Positions 10,588 through 22,617 of a DNA stretch of 64,000 bases are shown piece after piece (position 1 is the first letter of the stretch; every line of letters starts with the position of its first letter). Location: positions 1 through 64,000 of the forward strand of contig BDSI01000101.1 of NCBI GenBank assembly GCA_003117195.1. Direction: 5' to 3'. Source of the DNA: Eudorina sp. 2006-703-Eu-15. Its lineage: Eukaryota; Chlorophyta; Chlorophyceae; Chlamydomonadales; Volvocaceae. A program made the position numbers and the translations under genes. Under the pieces are notes generated by a model that was not told where the DNA came from, did no database searches, and saw only the letters and a program-made list of their open reading frames with translations.

Positions 10588-11493
10588 GTTCGGCTTTGTG
10601 TGGGGGCCTCGAGGGTGCTGGGGTCTAGGGGGGCCAGTGTTGTAGGGGTGAGGGCCTCCAGGGTTGGGTTGGCGAGGGAGGGGTGTGCCTGCTTGCTGCG
10701 CCCCGCAGGGTACCAGCCCTAGACGTTTCCCGTGCTCGTGGCGTGCTCTGCCGGGCCGGCGTCTGTTGGCATGGCTGGTGGAGCGGCGCCCTGTTGTGCG
10801 GCCCTGCGGTGTGCTCGTGCTCGAGAACCTACCGAGCGGCACCCGGGTTCGGCCGTGACGTGCTTGGCGCCTTGGTGTGCTCGTGCCCTGGCCTCCTGTG
10901 CCTTGGGCGGCACCTCGTTGCTTTTGGGTTCGTGCGAGCCTGGGGGGTCTGTTTTTGGGGGGTGGGGGGTTTGGGTTCCTTCGGTTGGGCGGTCTGGTGT
11001 GTCTCCTTCTGTTGGGAGTTCCGGTGTTCCCTGGGGCTGCTGCAGGTTGTTGCTTCCGTTTGTTTGCTTTGTGTCTTCAGTGGCTGCTGCAGTTGGGTGT
11101 TGCCCTGCTTCTTTGGGTAGTGTTTGCCTCGTTGCTGTGTTCTGGTTTTGTAGCTGTTTTTCTTTTCTTTTTTTTTGTCTTTTGTTGTTTGTTGGTGGGT
11201 GGGTCGTCTTTGGCCTTCCGTCTCGCCTGTTGGCCTGGAGTAGGAGGTGCGGCCTTGTTGTGCCGTTTTGCCGCTTTGGGAGCTTTTCTCTCCCTCTGCC
11301 GCCCTGTCCCTGTCCCCGTCCTGTCTGTGAGGTTGGCGTTGCTTGGTTCCCTTTCCTTCTGGTTGGTGCCTCTGGGGCTCGGTTGCGGTGTGGTGGTCTT
11401 TGCTTGCCGTCTGACCTTCTTCCCGGCTTGCTGCTTGGTCTGCTTCCGTCCCTTTGTCCTTGTAACGTCCCTCTCAGAAAAAATTAAAAAAAA

Positions 11494-11954
11494 CAGGCCG
11501 CACGGGAGCCGTGCATGGTGCAGCCGCCACACCAGGGCCTTGGCCCGGTTGCTGGCCGGGCTGTCCCACAGCCGCTGCCAGGTCTTGTGCTTCTGGGCCG
11601 CCGTGGGTGCACCCAAGCCCGGCGGGTCTGGCGGTTCAGGCGGGTCAGGTGGGTCTGGCAGGTCAGGTGGGTCCGGCGGGGCGGGTGGGTCCACGGGGGC
11701 CAGCTGATCTGGTAGGTCCGGCGGGCTCCCTTGCAGCGGCCCTGCGGGGGGGTGGTTGATGAAGGTAGATGGCCCAGCTCTCGAGGGGCCTGCCCCTGGG
11801 TCCCCCCGGCTGTGAGGACGCCGCTGAGTTGCCGGCAGCTGAGTGACACTGGCTGTGAACGGGGAGAGTGGGTTGCAACGTGGCCGCATCCAGGCTGCAG
11901 GCTGGACTGGGTGCATCCTGAACCAGCTGCTATGGCTGGGGGCCCGATTGGCTG
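11494..11954 (-). mobile_element. LINE ORF2 fragment
   Basis: This covers the ORF2 segment just upstream of the Gln tract, including the Pro-Asp linker. It abuts poly(A) of the preceding plus copy on one side and switches at about 11954 to a plus-strand ORF2 fragment through a short shared sequence. No 3'UTR is attached. Confidence 0.85.
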
Positions 11955-13713
11955 CAAACTCGCCGCCGTCTCACAGCTGCACGCCTGGCTTTGGGAGACC
12001 GCGGCCCAGGACCCCTGACGCCCGCTGCGTGGCCTACACTCCCGGGTAATCGCAGTGCACTCACAGTCCTGGAGGAGGAATGGAGACGGCAGCATGCAGC
12101 CAACCGGACCCCCAGCCATAGCAGCTGGTTCAGGATGCACCCAGTCCAGCCTGCAGCCTGGATGCGGCCACGTTGCAACCCACTCTCCCCGTTCACAGCC
12201 AGTTTTTTTTTTTTTTTTTCTGAGAGGGACGTTACAAGGACAAAGGGACGGAAGCAGACCCGCAGGGCCGCTGCAAGGGAGCCCGCCGGACCTACCAGAT
12301 CAGCTGGCCCCCGTGGACCCACCCGCCCCGCCGGACCCACCTGACCTGCCAGACCCACCTGACCCGCCTGAACCGCCAGACCCGCCGGGCTTGGGTGCAC
12401 CCACGGCGGCCCAGAAGCACAAGACCTGGCAGCGGCTGTGGGACAGCCCGGCCAGCAACCGGGCCAAGGCCCTGGTGTGGCGTCTGCAGCATGCACGGCT
12501 CCCGTGCGGCCTGTACCTCGCAACCAAAGGCCGGCCGGACCGCGCCGCCTGCAGCCACCCACCCTGCCAACAGCCACAGCAGCAGCCACAGCAGCAGCAG
12601 CCACGGCGATGGCGGCCAGAACTGTGCATGGACAGCTTGACCCACATCTTTGTGGCCTGCCCGGCGTACAAGGGTGCTCGTGAGTGGCTGGTGGCTCTCT
12701 GGAGGGCCATCACCGGGGGGCCCGGCCCCCCAATGATGAGCGTTGAACTGCTGCTGGGAGACTGGGCCGCCGCCTGGGGCCAGTACCCAACCAGCCCGGG
12801 CCTGCAAACCCTCTGGACCGCCCTTCGGGCCACCTGGCTGTGGGCCGTCTGGTGCCACCACCAAGCTGCTGACACCGAGCCCTGCCCCTCCGAAGCGGTC
12901 GTCACCCAGGTGGTCCGCGAGCTCCAACGGCTCATGTGGGCACATTTCCGGATGGCAGCGTTGCCCGACGACACCATGGCTGGGTTGCCACTCTCACACA
13001 TCACCGCCCAGCTGAAGACAGCTCCGCTGGACGCCTTCGAAGCCTCATGGGCGCATGAAGGTGTCCTGTGCTCTGTCGAGCGTGCCGAAGGGCAGGCGCC
13101 CAGGCTGCGGGTCCATCTGTCCCTGGCCCACCCTGTGCCAGCCCCACAGGCTGCCGCCGCAGTCATGTCAGATTAGTTTTCAGCTCGCAGCTACAGCTAC
13201 AGCATCAGCTCAGCCCAGCTCAGGGGGGTTTGTTGTGTGAGCCGTTTCCGGTTTGTGTAGGGCAGAAGTGACAGGGGGTTTCAGTTCGGCTTTGTGTGGG
13301 GGCCTCGAGGGTGCTGGGGTCTAGGGGGCCCAGTGTTGTAGGGGTGAGGGCCTCCAGGGTTGGGTTGGCGAGGGAGGGGTGTGCCTGCTTGCTGCGCCCC
13401 GCAGGGTACCAGCCCTAGACGTTTCCCTTGCTCGTGGCGTGCTCGTGCTCTGCCGGGCCGGCGTCTGTTGGCTTGGCTGGTGGAGCGGCGCCCTGTTGTG
13501 CGGCCCTGCGGTGTGCTCGTGCTCGAGAACCTACCGAGCGGCACCCAGGTTCGGCCGTGACGTGCTTGGCGCCTTGGTGTGCTCGTGCCCTGGCCTCCTG
13601 TGCCTTGGGCGGCACCTCGTTGCTTTTGGGTTCGTGCGAGCCTGGGGGGTCTGTTTTTGGGGGGTGGGGGGTTTGGGTTCCTTCGGTTGGGCGGTCTGGT
13701 GTGTCTCCTTCTG
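11955..13713 (+). mobile_element. LINE fragment: ORF2 C-terminal part plus half of 3'UTR
   Basis: ORF2 runs to the stop ending at 13176, followed by 3'UTR up to 13713, where the strand flips to a minus-strand 3'UTR. ORF2 has lost about 100 bp where a small minus-strand tail entered (12203-12260). The Gln/Pro tract is one unit shorter than in the copies at 9200 and 4280, matching the copy at 26440. Confidence 0.9.
12203..12260 (-). mobile_element. LINE tail (41 bp) inserted with target deletion
   Basis: Poly(T) at 12203-12219 precedes 41 bp of LINE 3' end. Compared with 8790-8891 in the sister copy, about 102 bp of ORF2 are missing at the insertion point, so the insertion went with a deletion rather than a target duplication. 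Confidence 0.87.
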
Positions 13714-16700
13714 TTCGGCACAACAAGGCCGCACCTCCTACTCCAGGCCACCAGGCGAGACGGAAGGCCAAAGACGACCCACCCACCAACAAACAACAAA
13801 AAACAAAAAAAAGAAAAGAAAAAACAGCTACAAAACCAGAACACAGCAACGAGGCAAACACTACCCAAAGAAGCAGGGCAACACCCAACTGCAGCAGCCA
13901 CAGAAGACACAAAGCAAACAACGGAAGCAACAACCTGCAGCAGCCCCAGGGAACACCGGAACTCCCAACAGAAGGAGACACACCAGACCGCCCAACCGAA
14001 GGAACCCAAACCCCCCACCCCCCAAAAACAGACCCCCCAGGCTCGCACGAACCCAAAAGCAACGAGGTGCCGCCCAAGGCACAGGAGGCCAGGGCACGAG
14101 CACACCAAGGCGCCAAGCACGTCACGGCCGAACCCGGGTGCCGCTCGGTAGGGTCTCGAGCACGAGCACACCGCAGGGCCGCACAACAGGGCGCCGCTCC
14201 ACCAGCCACGCCAACAGACGCCGGCCCGGCAGAGCACGAGCACGCCACGAGCAAGGGAAACGTCTAGGGCTGGTACCCTGCGGGGCGCAGCAAGCAGGCA
14301 CACCCCTCCCTCGCCAACCCAACCCTGGAGGCCCTCACCCCTACAACACTGGCCCCCCTAGACCCCAGCACCCTCGAGGCCCCCACACAAAGCCGAACTG
14401 AAACCCCCTTTCACTACTGCCCTACACAAACCGGAAACGGCTCACACAACAAACCCCCCTGAGCTGGGCTGAGCTGATGCTGTAGCTGTAGCTGCGAGCT
14501 GAAACTAATCTGACATTACTGTGGCGGCAGCCTGTGGGGCTGGCACAGGGTGGGCCAGGGACAGCTGGACCCGCAGCCTGGGTGCCTGCCCTTCGGCACG
14601 CTCGACAGAGCACAGGACACCTTCATGCGCCCACGAGGCTTCGAAGGCGTCCAGCGGAGCTGTCTTCAGCTGGGCGGTGATGTGTGAGAGTGGCAAGCCA
14701 GCCATGGTGTCGTCGGGCAACGCTGCCATCCGGAAATGCGCCCACATGAGCCGTTGGAGCTCGCTGACCACCTGGGTGACGACCGCTTCAGAGGGGCAGG
14801 GCTCGGTGTCAGCGGCTTGGTGGTGGCACCAGACGGCCCACAGCCAGGTGGCCCGAAGGGCGGTCCAGAGGGTTTGCAGGCCCGGGCTGGTTGGGTACTG
14901 GCCCCAGGCGGCGGCCCAGTCTCCCAGCAGCAGTTCAACGCTCATCATTGGGGGGCCGGGCCCCCGGTGATGGCCCCCAGAGAGCCACCAGCCACTCACG
15001 AGCACCCTGGTACGCCGGGCAGGCCACAAAGATGTGGGTCAAGCTGTCCAGGCACGGTTCTGGCCGCCATCGCCGTGGCTGCTGCTGCTGTGGCTGCTGC
15101 TGTGGCTGCTGCTGTGGCTGTTGGCAGGGTGGGTGGCTGCAGGCGGCGCGGTCTGGCCGGCCTTTGGTTGCTAGGTACAGGCCGCACGGGAGCCGTGCAT
15201 GGTGCAGCCGCCACACCAGGGCCTTGGCCCGGTTGCTGGCCGGGCTGTCCCACAGCCGCTGCCAGGTCTTGTGCTTCTGGGCCGCCGTGGGTGCACCCAA
15301 GCCCGGCGGGTCTGGCGGTTCAGGCGGGTCAGGTGGGTCTGGCAGGTCAGGTGGGTCCGGCGGGGCGGGTGGGTCCACAGGGGCCAGCTGATCTAGTAGG
15401 TTCGGCGGGCTCCCTTGCAGCGGCCCTGCGGGGTGGTGGTTGATGAAGGTAGATGGCCCCGCTGTCGAGGGGCCTGCCCCTGGGTCCCCCGGCTGTGAGG
15501 ACGCCGCTGAGTTGCCGGCAGCTGAGTGACACTGGCTGTGAACGGGGAGAGTGGGTTGCAACGTGGCCGCATCCAGGCTGCAGGCTGGACTGGGTGCATC
15601 CTGAACCAGCTGCTATGGCTGGGGGCCCGGTTGGCTGCATGCTGCCGTCTCCATTCCTCCTCCAGGACTGTGAGTGCACTGCGATTACCCGGGAGTGTAG
15701 GCCACGCAGCGGGCGTCAGGGGTCCTGGGCCATGGTCTCCCAAAGCCAGGCGTGCAGCTGTGAGACGGCGGCGGGTTTCGCAGACTGTGTAGTGTACCAG
15801 TGGCAGGGCGCCATGGCCATGACTGAGGGGGTGGCACTGCACCTCGCTCCAGGGGCCCAGGAGCTGGTTCTCGGTTGGCCACAAGGCCGGCCGCTCAGCC
15901 GGTGGGGCAGCCTGGTACGCCAGCCGCTCCGCCAGGGACCAGAAGCGGCGCGGCTTTTTGCCGGGTAGGACACAGGCCGCCAGCCACGCTTCAGGGGCCG
16001 CTGCCCCGGCCGCTGTTGGTTCAGGGGTGACGAGGCGGCCGCTGGGCAGGGCAGCCAGTAGAGCTCCGGACGGGCTGCGGACCCAGTTGCTGTCCAGTGA
16101 CACTTGCCAATTTGCTGCTTCAGGAAGTTCTGCGGTCAGGAGGCCACCTGGCAGGAGCTGGTGCCAGTCTGGAGGCACGGCAGCCAGCACAGCCTGCAGT
16201 TGGGGGTCATGCTGGGCCAGGGCTGGGGCTGCACGCAGGGCTGCCACGGTGCACGGTGCGTCGATGGGTCCGCCCTCAGGCATACCGGGGGGCTGGAATG
16301 GCTGTCCTGTCACTGGGTCCCGAAGGGCTGCATTGTAGTACAGCGGCTCATGCAGCAGCGCCCGCGCGTCAGTGCCCTCAGGGTAAGGCAGCCGGCAGGG
16401 CTGTGAGGCCGGAAGGATGTCACCAGGCTGGCCAGGTACGGGGGCAGGTTTGCCGGTGGGTCCACCGTCCCATACACCCAACCCCAGCCGGCGGTCCCCC
16501 GGGGGGCCCAGTTAGCGAAGAGGGAGCGCATGATCAGCTTCCAGGGCTGCCGGCCTGGTTGGGCTAACTGCGCCAGGGTCTTGCCATGCAGCGCTGCAAG
16601 GAAGGAGTCAAGGTCAATGTGACCAACCCCGCCACACTCGTGGTCTTGGTATGCCACCACTGGATCCGGCTTCAGCAGTGCACGACCATTGCACACCAGG

Positions 16701-17555
16701 GTAGCATCTTCAGGCAGCAACGACCAGGCTGTGAAGCCGTCGATGCACTTCCGCAGCGCTGCCAGCTGTGGTGGGGAGGGCTGGACAAAGGAGAAGTGGA
16801 AGGCAAGGGCATTGCCCAATACCTGCTTGGCCACGTGGACCCTGCCAACGAAGCTGAGGCCATGCCGCCGCCACACCTGCCCGATGTTGTTCAGCCGTTG
16901 GATACGGCTGGCGTAGCACAGGTTGGCCGCCAGGGTGGTGTCAGTGGTGAGCGGGACCCCAAGGTGGCGGGGCGGCTCCTCCCCAGGGAGAGGGAATTTG
17001 GCGCCCGTTGCCTCATTCACACCCCAGACCACACGGTGGGTGCCGAGCACCAGCCCCTTGCTTTTGCTGGCATTCTCCTTGGCGTTACTGGCCCGGCAGA
17101 AGAGCTGGACCGCTGCTTTGGCGACGGGGCCGTCCTCGTCAACGTCCCGGACCGTGAGGACAGTATCGTCAGCATGGTGCGACACGGGCGGTGCAGGCTG
17201 TCCACTGGGGAGGGTGGGCGTGCGTAGCTGGCCTGAGGCGCATAGATGGTGCAGGTACGCTGTGAGTGGCTCAAGCTGCAGGACCCAGAGGACGGGCGAC
17301 AGGGTGCTGCCCTGCTCGAGGCCGTTCCGGACCGGGAACGGGGCGGACAGCTGGCCGTTGACCACAACACGGGAAGACCCATCCGACGTGAGGAGGCGGA
17401 TCCACCGCTGCATGTTGGGCCCAAATCCCTTGGACTCCACCACTCGGTACAGCCACGGGCGGTGGACCCGGTCGTAGGCTTTCTCAATGTCCAGGAAGAG
17501 GAGGGCCGCGGATTGCTGGGACTGTTGCACATGCTCAGCCAGGGCCAGGTGGTAC
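13714..17555 (-). mobile_element. LINE copy: partial 3'UTR plus most of ORF2 including RT
   Basis: The 3'UTR lacks its terminal ~300 bp and faces a plus-strand 3'UTR at 13713, so a large inverted repeat surrounds 13714. ORF2 extends from the stop at 14505-14507 up to the RT finger region at 17555, where it meets the 3'UTR of the next minus-strand copy. It shares private variants with the copy at 17556-21118. Confidence 0.9.
14505..17555 (-). pseudogene. LINE ORF2: reverse transcriptase core to C-terminus, frameshifted
   Basis: From 17555 downward it encodes the RT palm and thumb: motif A (LFLDIEKAYDRV), the NGLEQGSTLSP segment, and the catalytic box HADD at 17165-17176, where most LINEs have F/YADD. 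The post-RT region, Pro-Asp linker, zinc finger with Gln/Pro tract, and C-terminal domain follow. Single-base losses in C runs near 16409, 15490 and 14960 break the frame into pieces. The RT fingers and all upstream domains are missing. Confidence 0.9.
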
Positions 17556-20500
17556 AGGAAAAAGAAAAGCTCCCAAAGCGTCAAAACGGCACAACAAGGC
17601 CGCACCTCCTACTCCAGGCCAATAGGCGAGACGGAAGGCCAAAGACGACCCACCCACCAACAAACAACAAAAGACAAAAAAAAAGGAAAGAAAAACAGCT
17701 ACAAAACCAGAACACAGCAACGAGGCAAACACTACCCAAAGAAGCAGGGCAACACCCAACTGCAGCAGCCACAGAAGACACAAAGCAAACAAACGGAAGC
17801 AACAACCTGCAGCAGCCCCAGAGAACACCGGAACTCCCAACAGAAGGAGACACACCAGACCGCCCAACCAAAGGAACCCAAACCCCCCACCCCCCAAAAA
17901 CAGACCCCCCAGGCTCGCACGAACCCAAAAGCAACAAGGTGCCGCCCAAGGCACAGGAGGCCAGGGCACGAGCACACCAAGGCGCCAAGCACGTCACGGC
18001 CGAACCCGGGTGCCGCTCGGTAGGGTCTCGAGCACGAGCACACCGCAGGGCCGCACAACAGGGCGCCGCTCCACCAGCCACGCCAACAGACGCCGGCCCG
18101 GCAGAGCACGAGCACGCCACGAGCAAGGGAAACGTCTAGGGCTGGTACCCTGCGGGGCGCAGCAAGCAGGCACACCCCTCCCTCGCCAACCCAACCCTGG
18201 AGGCCCTCACCCCTACAACACTGGCCCCCCTAGACCCCAGCACCCTCGAGGCCCCCACACAAAGCCGAACTGAAACCCCCTTTCACTACTGCCCTACACA
18301 AACCGGAAACGGCTCACACAACAAAACCCCCTGGAGCTGGGCTGAGCTGATGCTGTAGCTGTAGCTGCGAGCTGAAACTAATCTGACATTACTGCGGCGG
18401 CAGCCTGTGGGGCTGGCACAGGGTGGGCCAGGGACAGATGGACCCGCAGCCTGGGTGCCTGCCCTTCGGCACGCTCGACAGAGCACAGGACACCTTCATG
18501 CGCCCACGAGGCTTCGAAGGCGTCCAGCGGAGCTGTCTTCAGCTGGGCGGTGATGTGTGAGAGTGGCAAGCCAGCCATGGTGTCGTCGGGCAACGCTGCC
18601 ATCCGGAAATGCGCCCACATGAGCCGTTGGAGCTCGCTGACCACCTGGGTGACGACCGCTTCAGAGGGGCAGGGCTCGGTGTCAGCGGCTTGGTGGTGGC
18701 ACCAGACGGCCCACAGCCAGGTGGCCCGAAGGGCGGTCCAGAGGGTTTGCAGGCCCGGGCTGGTTGGGTACTGGCCCCAGGCGGCGGCCCAGTCTCCCAG
18801 CAGCAGTTCAACGCTCATCATTGGGGGGCCGGGCCCCCCGGTGATGGCCCCCCAGAGAGCCACCAGCCACTCACGAGCACCCTGGTACGCCGGGCAGGCC
18901 ACAAAGATGTGGGTCAAGCTGTCCAGGCACGGTTCTGGCCGCCATCGCCGCGGCTGCTGCTGCTGTGGCTGCTGCTGTGGCTGCTGCTGTGGCTGTTGGC
19001 AGGGTGGGTGGCTGCAGGCGGCGCGGTCTGGCCGGCCTTTGGTTGCTAGGTACAGGCCGCACGGGAGCCGTGCATGGTGCAGCCGCCACACCAGGGCCTT
19101 GGCCCGGTTGCTGGCCGGGCTGTCCCACAGCCGCTGCCAGGTCTTGTGCTTCTGGGCCGCCGTGGGTGCACCCAAGCCCGGCGGGTCTGGCGGTTCAGGC
19201 GGGTCAGGTGGGTCTGGCAGGTCAGGTGGGTCCGGCGGGGCGGGTGGGTCCACAGGGGCCAGCTGATCTAGTAGGTTCGGCGGGCTCCCTTGCAGCGGCC
19301 CTGCGGGGTGGTGGTTGATGAAGGTAGATGGCCCCGCTGTCGAGGGGCCTGCCCCTGGGTCCCCCCGGCTGTGAGGACGCCGCTGAGTTGCCGGCAGCTG
19401 AGTGACACTGGCTGTGAACGGGGAGAGTGGGTTGCAACGTGGCCGCATCCAGGCTGCAGGCTGGACTGGGTGCATCCTGAACCAGCTGCTATGGCTGGGG
19501 GCCCGGTTGGCTGCATGCTGCCGTCTCCATTCCTCCTCCAGGACTGTGAGTGCACTGCGATTACCCGGGAGTGTAGGCCACGCAGCGGGCGTCAGGGGTC
19601 CTGGGCCATGGTCTCCCAAAGCCAGGCGTGCAGCTGTGAGACGGCGGCGGGTTTCGCAGACTGTGTAGTGTACCAGTGGCAGGGCGCCATGGCCATGACT
19701 GAGGGGGTGGCACTGCACCTCGCTCCAGGGGCCCAGGAGCTGGTTCTCGGTTGGCCACAAGGCCGGCCGCTCAGCCGGTGGGGCAGCCTGGTACGCCAGC
19801 CGCTCCGCCAGGGACCAGAAGCGGCGCGGCTTTTTGCCGGGTAGGACACAGGCCGCCAGCCACGCTTCAGGGGCCGCTGCCCCGGCCGCTGTTGGTTCAG
19901 GGGTGACGAGGCGGCCGCTGGGCAGGGCAGCCAGTAGAGCTCCGGACGGGCTGCGGACCCAGTTGCTGTCCAGTGACACTTGCCAATTTGCTGCTTCAGG
20001 AAGTTCTGCGGTCAGGAGGCCACCTGGCAGGAGCTGGTGCCAGTCTGGAGGCACGGCAGCCAGCACAGCCTGCAGTTGGGGGTCATGCTGGGCCAGGGCT
20101 GGGGCTGCACGCAGGGCTGCCACGGTGCACGGTGCGTCGATGGGTCCGCCCTCAGGCATACCGGGGGGCTGGAATGGCTGTCCTGTCACTGGGTCCCGAA
20201 GGGCTGCATTGTAGTACAGCGGCTCATGCAGCAGCGCCCGCGCGTCAGTGCCCTCAGGGTAAGGCAGCCGGCAGGGCTGTGAGGCCCGGAAGGATGTCAC
20301 CAGGCTGGCCAGGTACGGGGGCAGGTTTGCCGGTGGGTCCACCGTCCCTGTCCCCGTCCTGTCTGTGAGGTTGGCGTTGCTTGGTTCCCTTTCCTTCTGG
20401 TTGGTGCCTCTGGGGCTCGGTTGCGGTGTGGTGGTCTTTGCTTGCCGTCTGGCCTTCTTCCCGGCTTGCTGCTTGGTCTGCTTCCGTCCCTTTGTCCTTG

Positions 20501-21118
20501 TAACGTCCCTCTCAGAAAAAAAAAAAAAAAAAAAACCGTCCCATACACCCAACCCCAGCCGGCGGTCCCCCGGGGGGCCCAGTTAGCGAAGAGGGAGCGC
20601 ATGATCAGCTTCCAGGGCTGCCGGCCTGGTTGGGCTAACTGCGCCAGGGTCTTGCCATGCAGCGCTGCAAGGAAGGAGTCAAGGTCAATGTGACCAACCC
20701 CGCCACACTCGTGGTCTTGGTATGCCACCACTGGATCCGGCTTCAGCAGTGCACGACCATTGCACACCAGGGTAGCATCTTCAGGCAGCAACGACCAGGC
20801 TGTGAAGCCGTCGATGCACTTCCGCAGCGCTGCCAGCTGTGGTGGGGAGGGCTGGACAAAGGAGAAGTGGAAGGCAAGGGCATTGCCCAATACCTGCTTG
20901 GCCACGTGGACCCTGCCAACGAAGCTGAGGCCATGCCGCCGCCACACCTGCCCGATGTTGTTCAGCCGTTGGATACGGCTGGCGTAGCACAGGTTGGCCG
21001 CCAGTGTGGTGTCAGTGGTGAGCGGGACCCCAAGGTGGCGGGGCGGCTCCTCCCCAGGGAGAGGGAATTTGGCGCCCGTTGCCTCATTCACACCCCAGAC
21101 CACACGGTGGGTGCCGAG
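17556..21118 (-). mobile_element. LINE copy: partial 3'UTR plus ORF2, interrupted
   Basis: The 3'UTR starts about 330 bp inside its 3' end. ORF2 runs from the stop at 18378-18380 to about 21118, with a plus-strand LINE tail at 20348-20536. From 18378 to 20340 the frame is uninterrupted (about 650 codons), covering the post-RT region to the C-terminus. At 21118 it joins a more C-terminal ORF2 segment of the next copy. Shared variants make it a duplicate of 14505-17555. Confidence 0.9.
20348..20536 (+). mobile_element. LINE tail inserted in ORF2, 6-7 bp target duplication
   Basis: About 167 bp of 3' end plus poly(A). CCGTCC occurs immediately before the insert and again directly after the poly(A), and the interrupted minus-strand ORF2 is continuous without it. 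Confidence 0.92.
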
Positions 21119-22617
21119 CGGGTGGGTCCACGGGGGCCAGCTGATCTGGTAGGTCCGGCGGGCTCCCTTGCAGCGGCCCTGCGGGGTGGTGGTTGATGAA
21201 GGCAGATGGCCCAGCTGTCGAGGGGCCTGCCCCTGGGTCCCCCCGGCTGTGAGGACGCCGCTGAGTTGCCGGCAGCTGAGTGACACTGGCTGTGAACGGG
21301 GAGAGTGGGTTGCAACGTGGCCGCATCCAGGCTGCAGGCTGGACTGGGTGCATCCTGAACCAGCTGCTATGGCTGGGGGCCCAATTGGCTGCATGCTGCC
21401 GTCTCCATTCCTCCTCCAGGACCGTGAGTGCACTGCGATTACCCGGGAGTGTAGGCCACGCAGCGGGCGTCAGGGGTCCTGGGCCGTGGTCTCCCAAAGC
21501 CAGGCGTGCAGCTGTGAGACGGCGGCGGGTTTCGCAGACTGTGTAGTGTACCAGTGGCAGGGTGCCATGGCCATGACTGAGGGGGTGGCACTGCACCTCG
21601 CTCCAGGGGCCCAGGAGCTGGTTCTCGGTTGGCCACAAGGCCGGCCGCTCAGCCGGCGGGGCAGCCTGGTACGCCAACCGCTCCGCCAGGGACCAGAAGC
21701 GGCGCGGCTTTTTGCCTGGCAGGACACAGGCCGCCAGCCACGCGTCAGGGGCCGCTGGCCCGGCCGCTGTTGGTTCAGGGGTGACGAGGCGGCCGCTGGG
21801 CAGGGCAGCCAGTAGAGCTCCGGACGGGCTGCGAACCCAGTTGCTGTCCAGTGACACTTGCCAATTTGCTGCTTCAGGAAGTTCTGCGGTGAGGAGGCCA
21901 CCTGGCAGGAGCTGGTGCCAGTCTGGAGGCACGGCGGCCAGCACAGCCTGCAGTTGGGGGTCACGCTGGGCCAGGGCTGGGGCTGCACGCAGGGCTGCCA
22001 CGGTGCACGGTGCGTCGATGGGTCCGCCCTCAGGCATACCGGGGGGCTGGAATGGCTGTCCTGTCACTGGGTCCCGAAGGGCTGCATTGTAGTACAGCGG
22101 CTCATGCAGCAGCGCCCGCGCGTCAGTGCCCTCAGGGTAAGGCAGCCGGCAGGGCTGTGAGGCCCGGAGGGATGTCACCAGGCTGGCCAGGTACGGAGGC
22201 AGGTTTGCCGGTGGGTCCACCGTCCCATACACCCAACCCCAGCCGGCGGTCCCCCGGGGGGCCCAGTTAGCGAAGAGGGAGCGCATGATCAGCTTCCAGG
22301 GCTGCCGGCCTGGTTGGGCTAACTGCGCCAGGGTCTTGCCATGCAGCGCTGCAAGGAAGGAGTCAAGGTCAATGTGGCCAACCCCGCCACACTCGTGGTC
22401 TTGGTATGCCACCACTGGATCCGGCTTCAGCAGTGCACGACCATTGCACACCAGGGTAGCATCTTCAGGCAGCAACGACCAGGCTGTGAAGCCGTCGATG
22501 CACTTCCGCAGCGCTGCCAGCTGGGGTGGGGAGGGCTGGACAAAGGAGAAGTGGAAGGCAAGGGCATTGCCCAATACCTGCTTGGCCACGTGGACCCTGC
22601 CGATGAAGCTGAGGCCA
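21119..22617 (-). mobile_element. LINE ORF2 fragment
   Basis: It runs from the Pro-Asp linker region to the end of the RT domain, in one open frame read from 22617 downward. It ends exactly where the next minus-strand copy's poly(T) begins. The same junction recurs at 33831, so this block and the one at 33738-33831 descend from one event. Confidence 0.88.

Larger units (their letters stand above)
8268..11493 (+). mobile_element. LINE copy: ORF2 C-terminal half, full 3'UTR, poly(A), interrupted
   Basis: ORF2 runs to its stop at 9816-9818. The 3'UTR continues to 9930, is split by another LINE tail (9931-10587), resumes at 10588 and ends at 11477. The poly(A) at 11478-11493 has two T inside it, suggesting age or a template difference. 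Confidence 0.92.

Noticed and set aside
13281..14303. Long open frames (up to ~340 codons) across LINE 3'UTRs on both strands
   Set aside because: They occur in every 3'UTR copy on both strands, shift with each indel, cross copy junctions, and carry no domain. High GC content makes stops rare.
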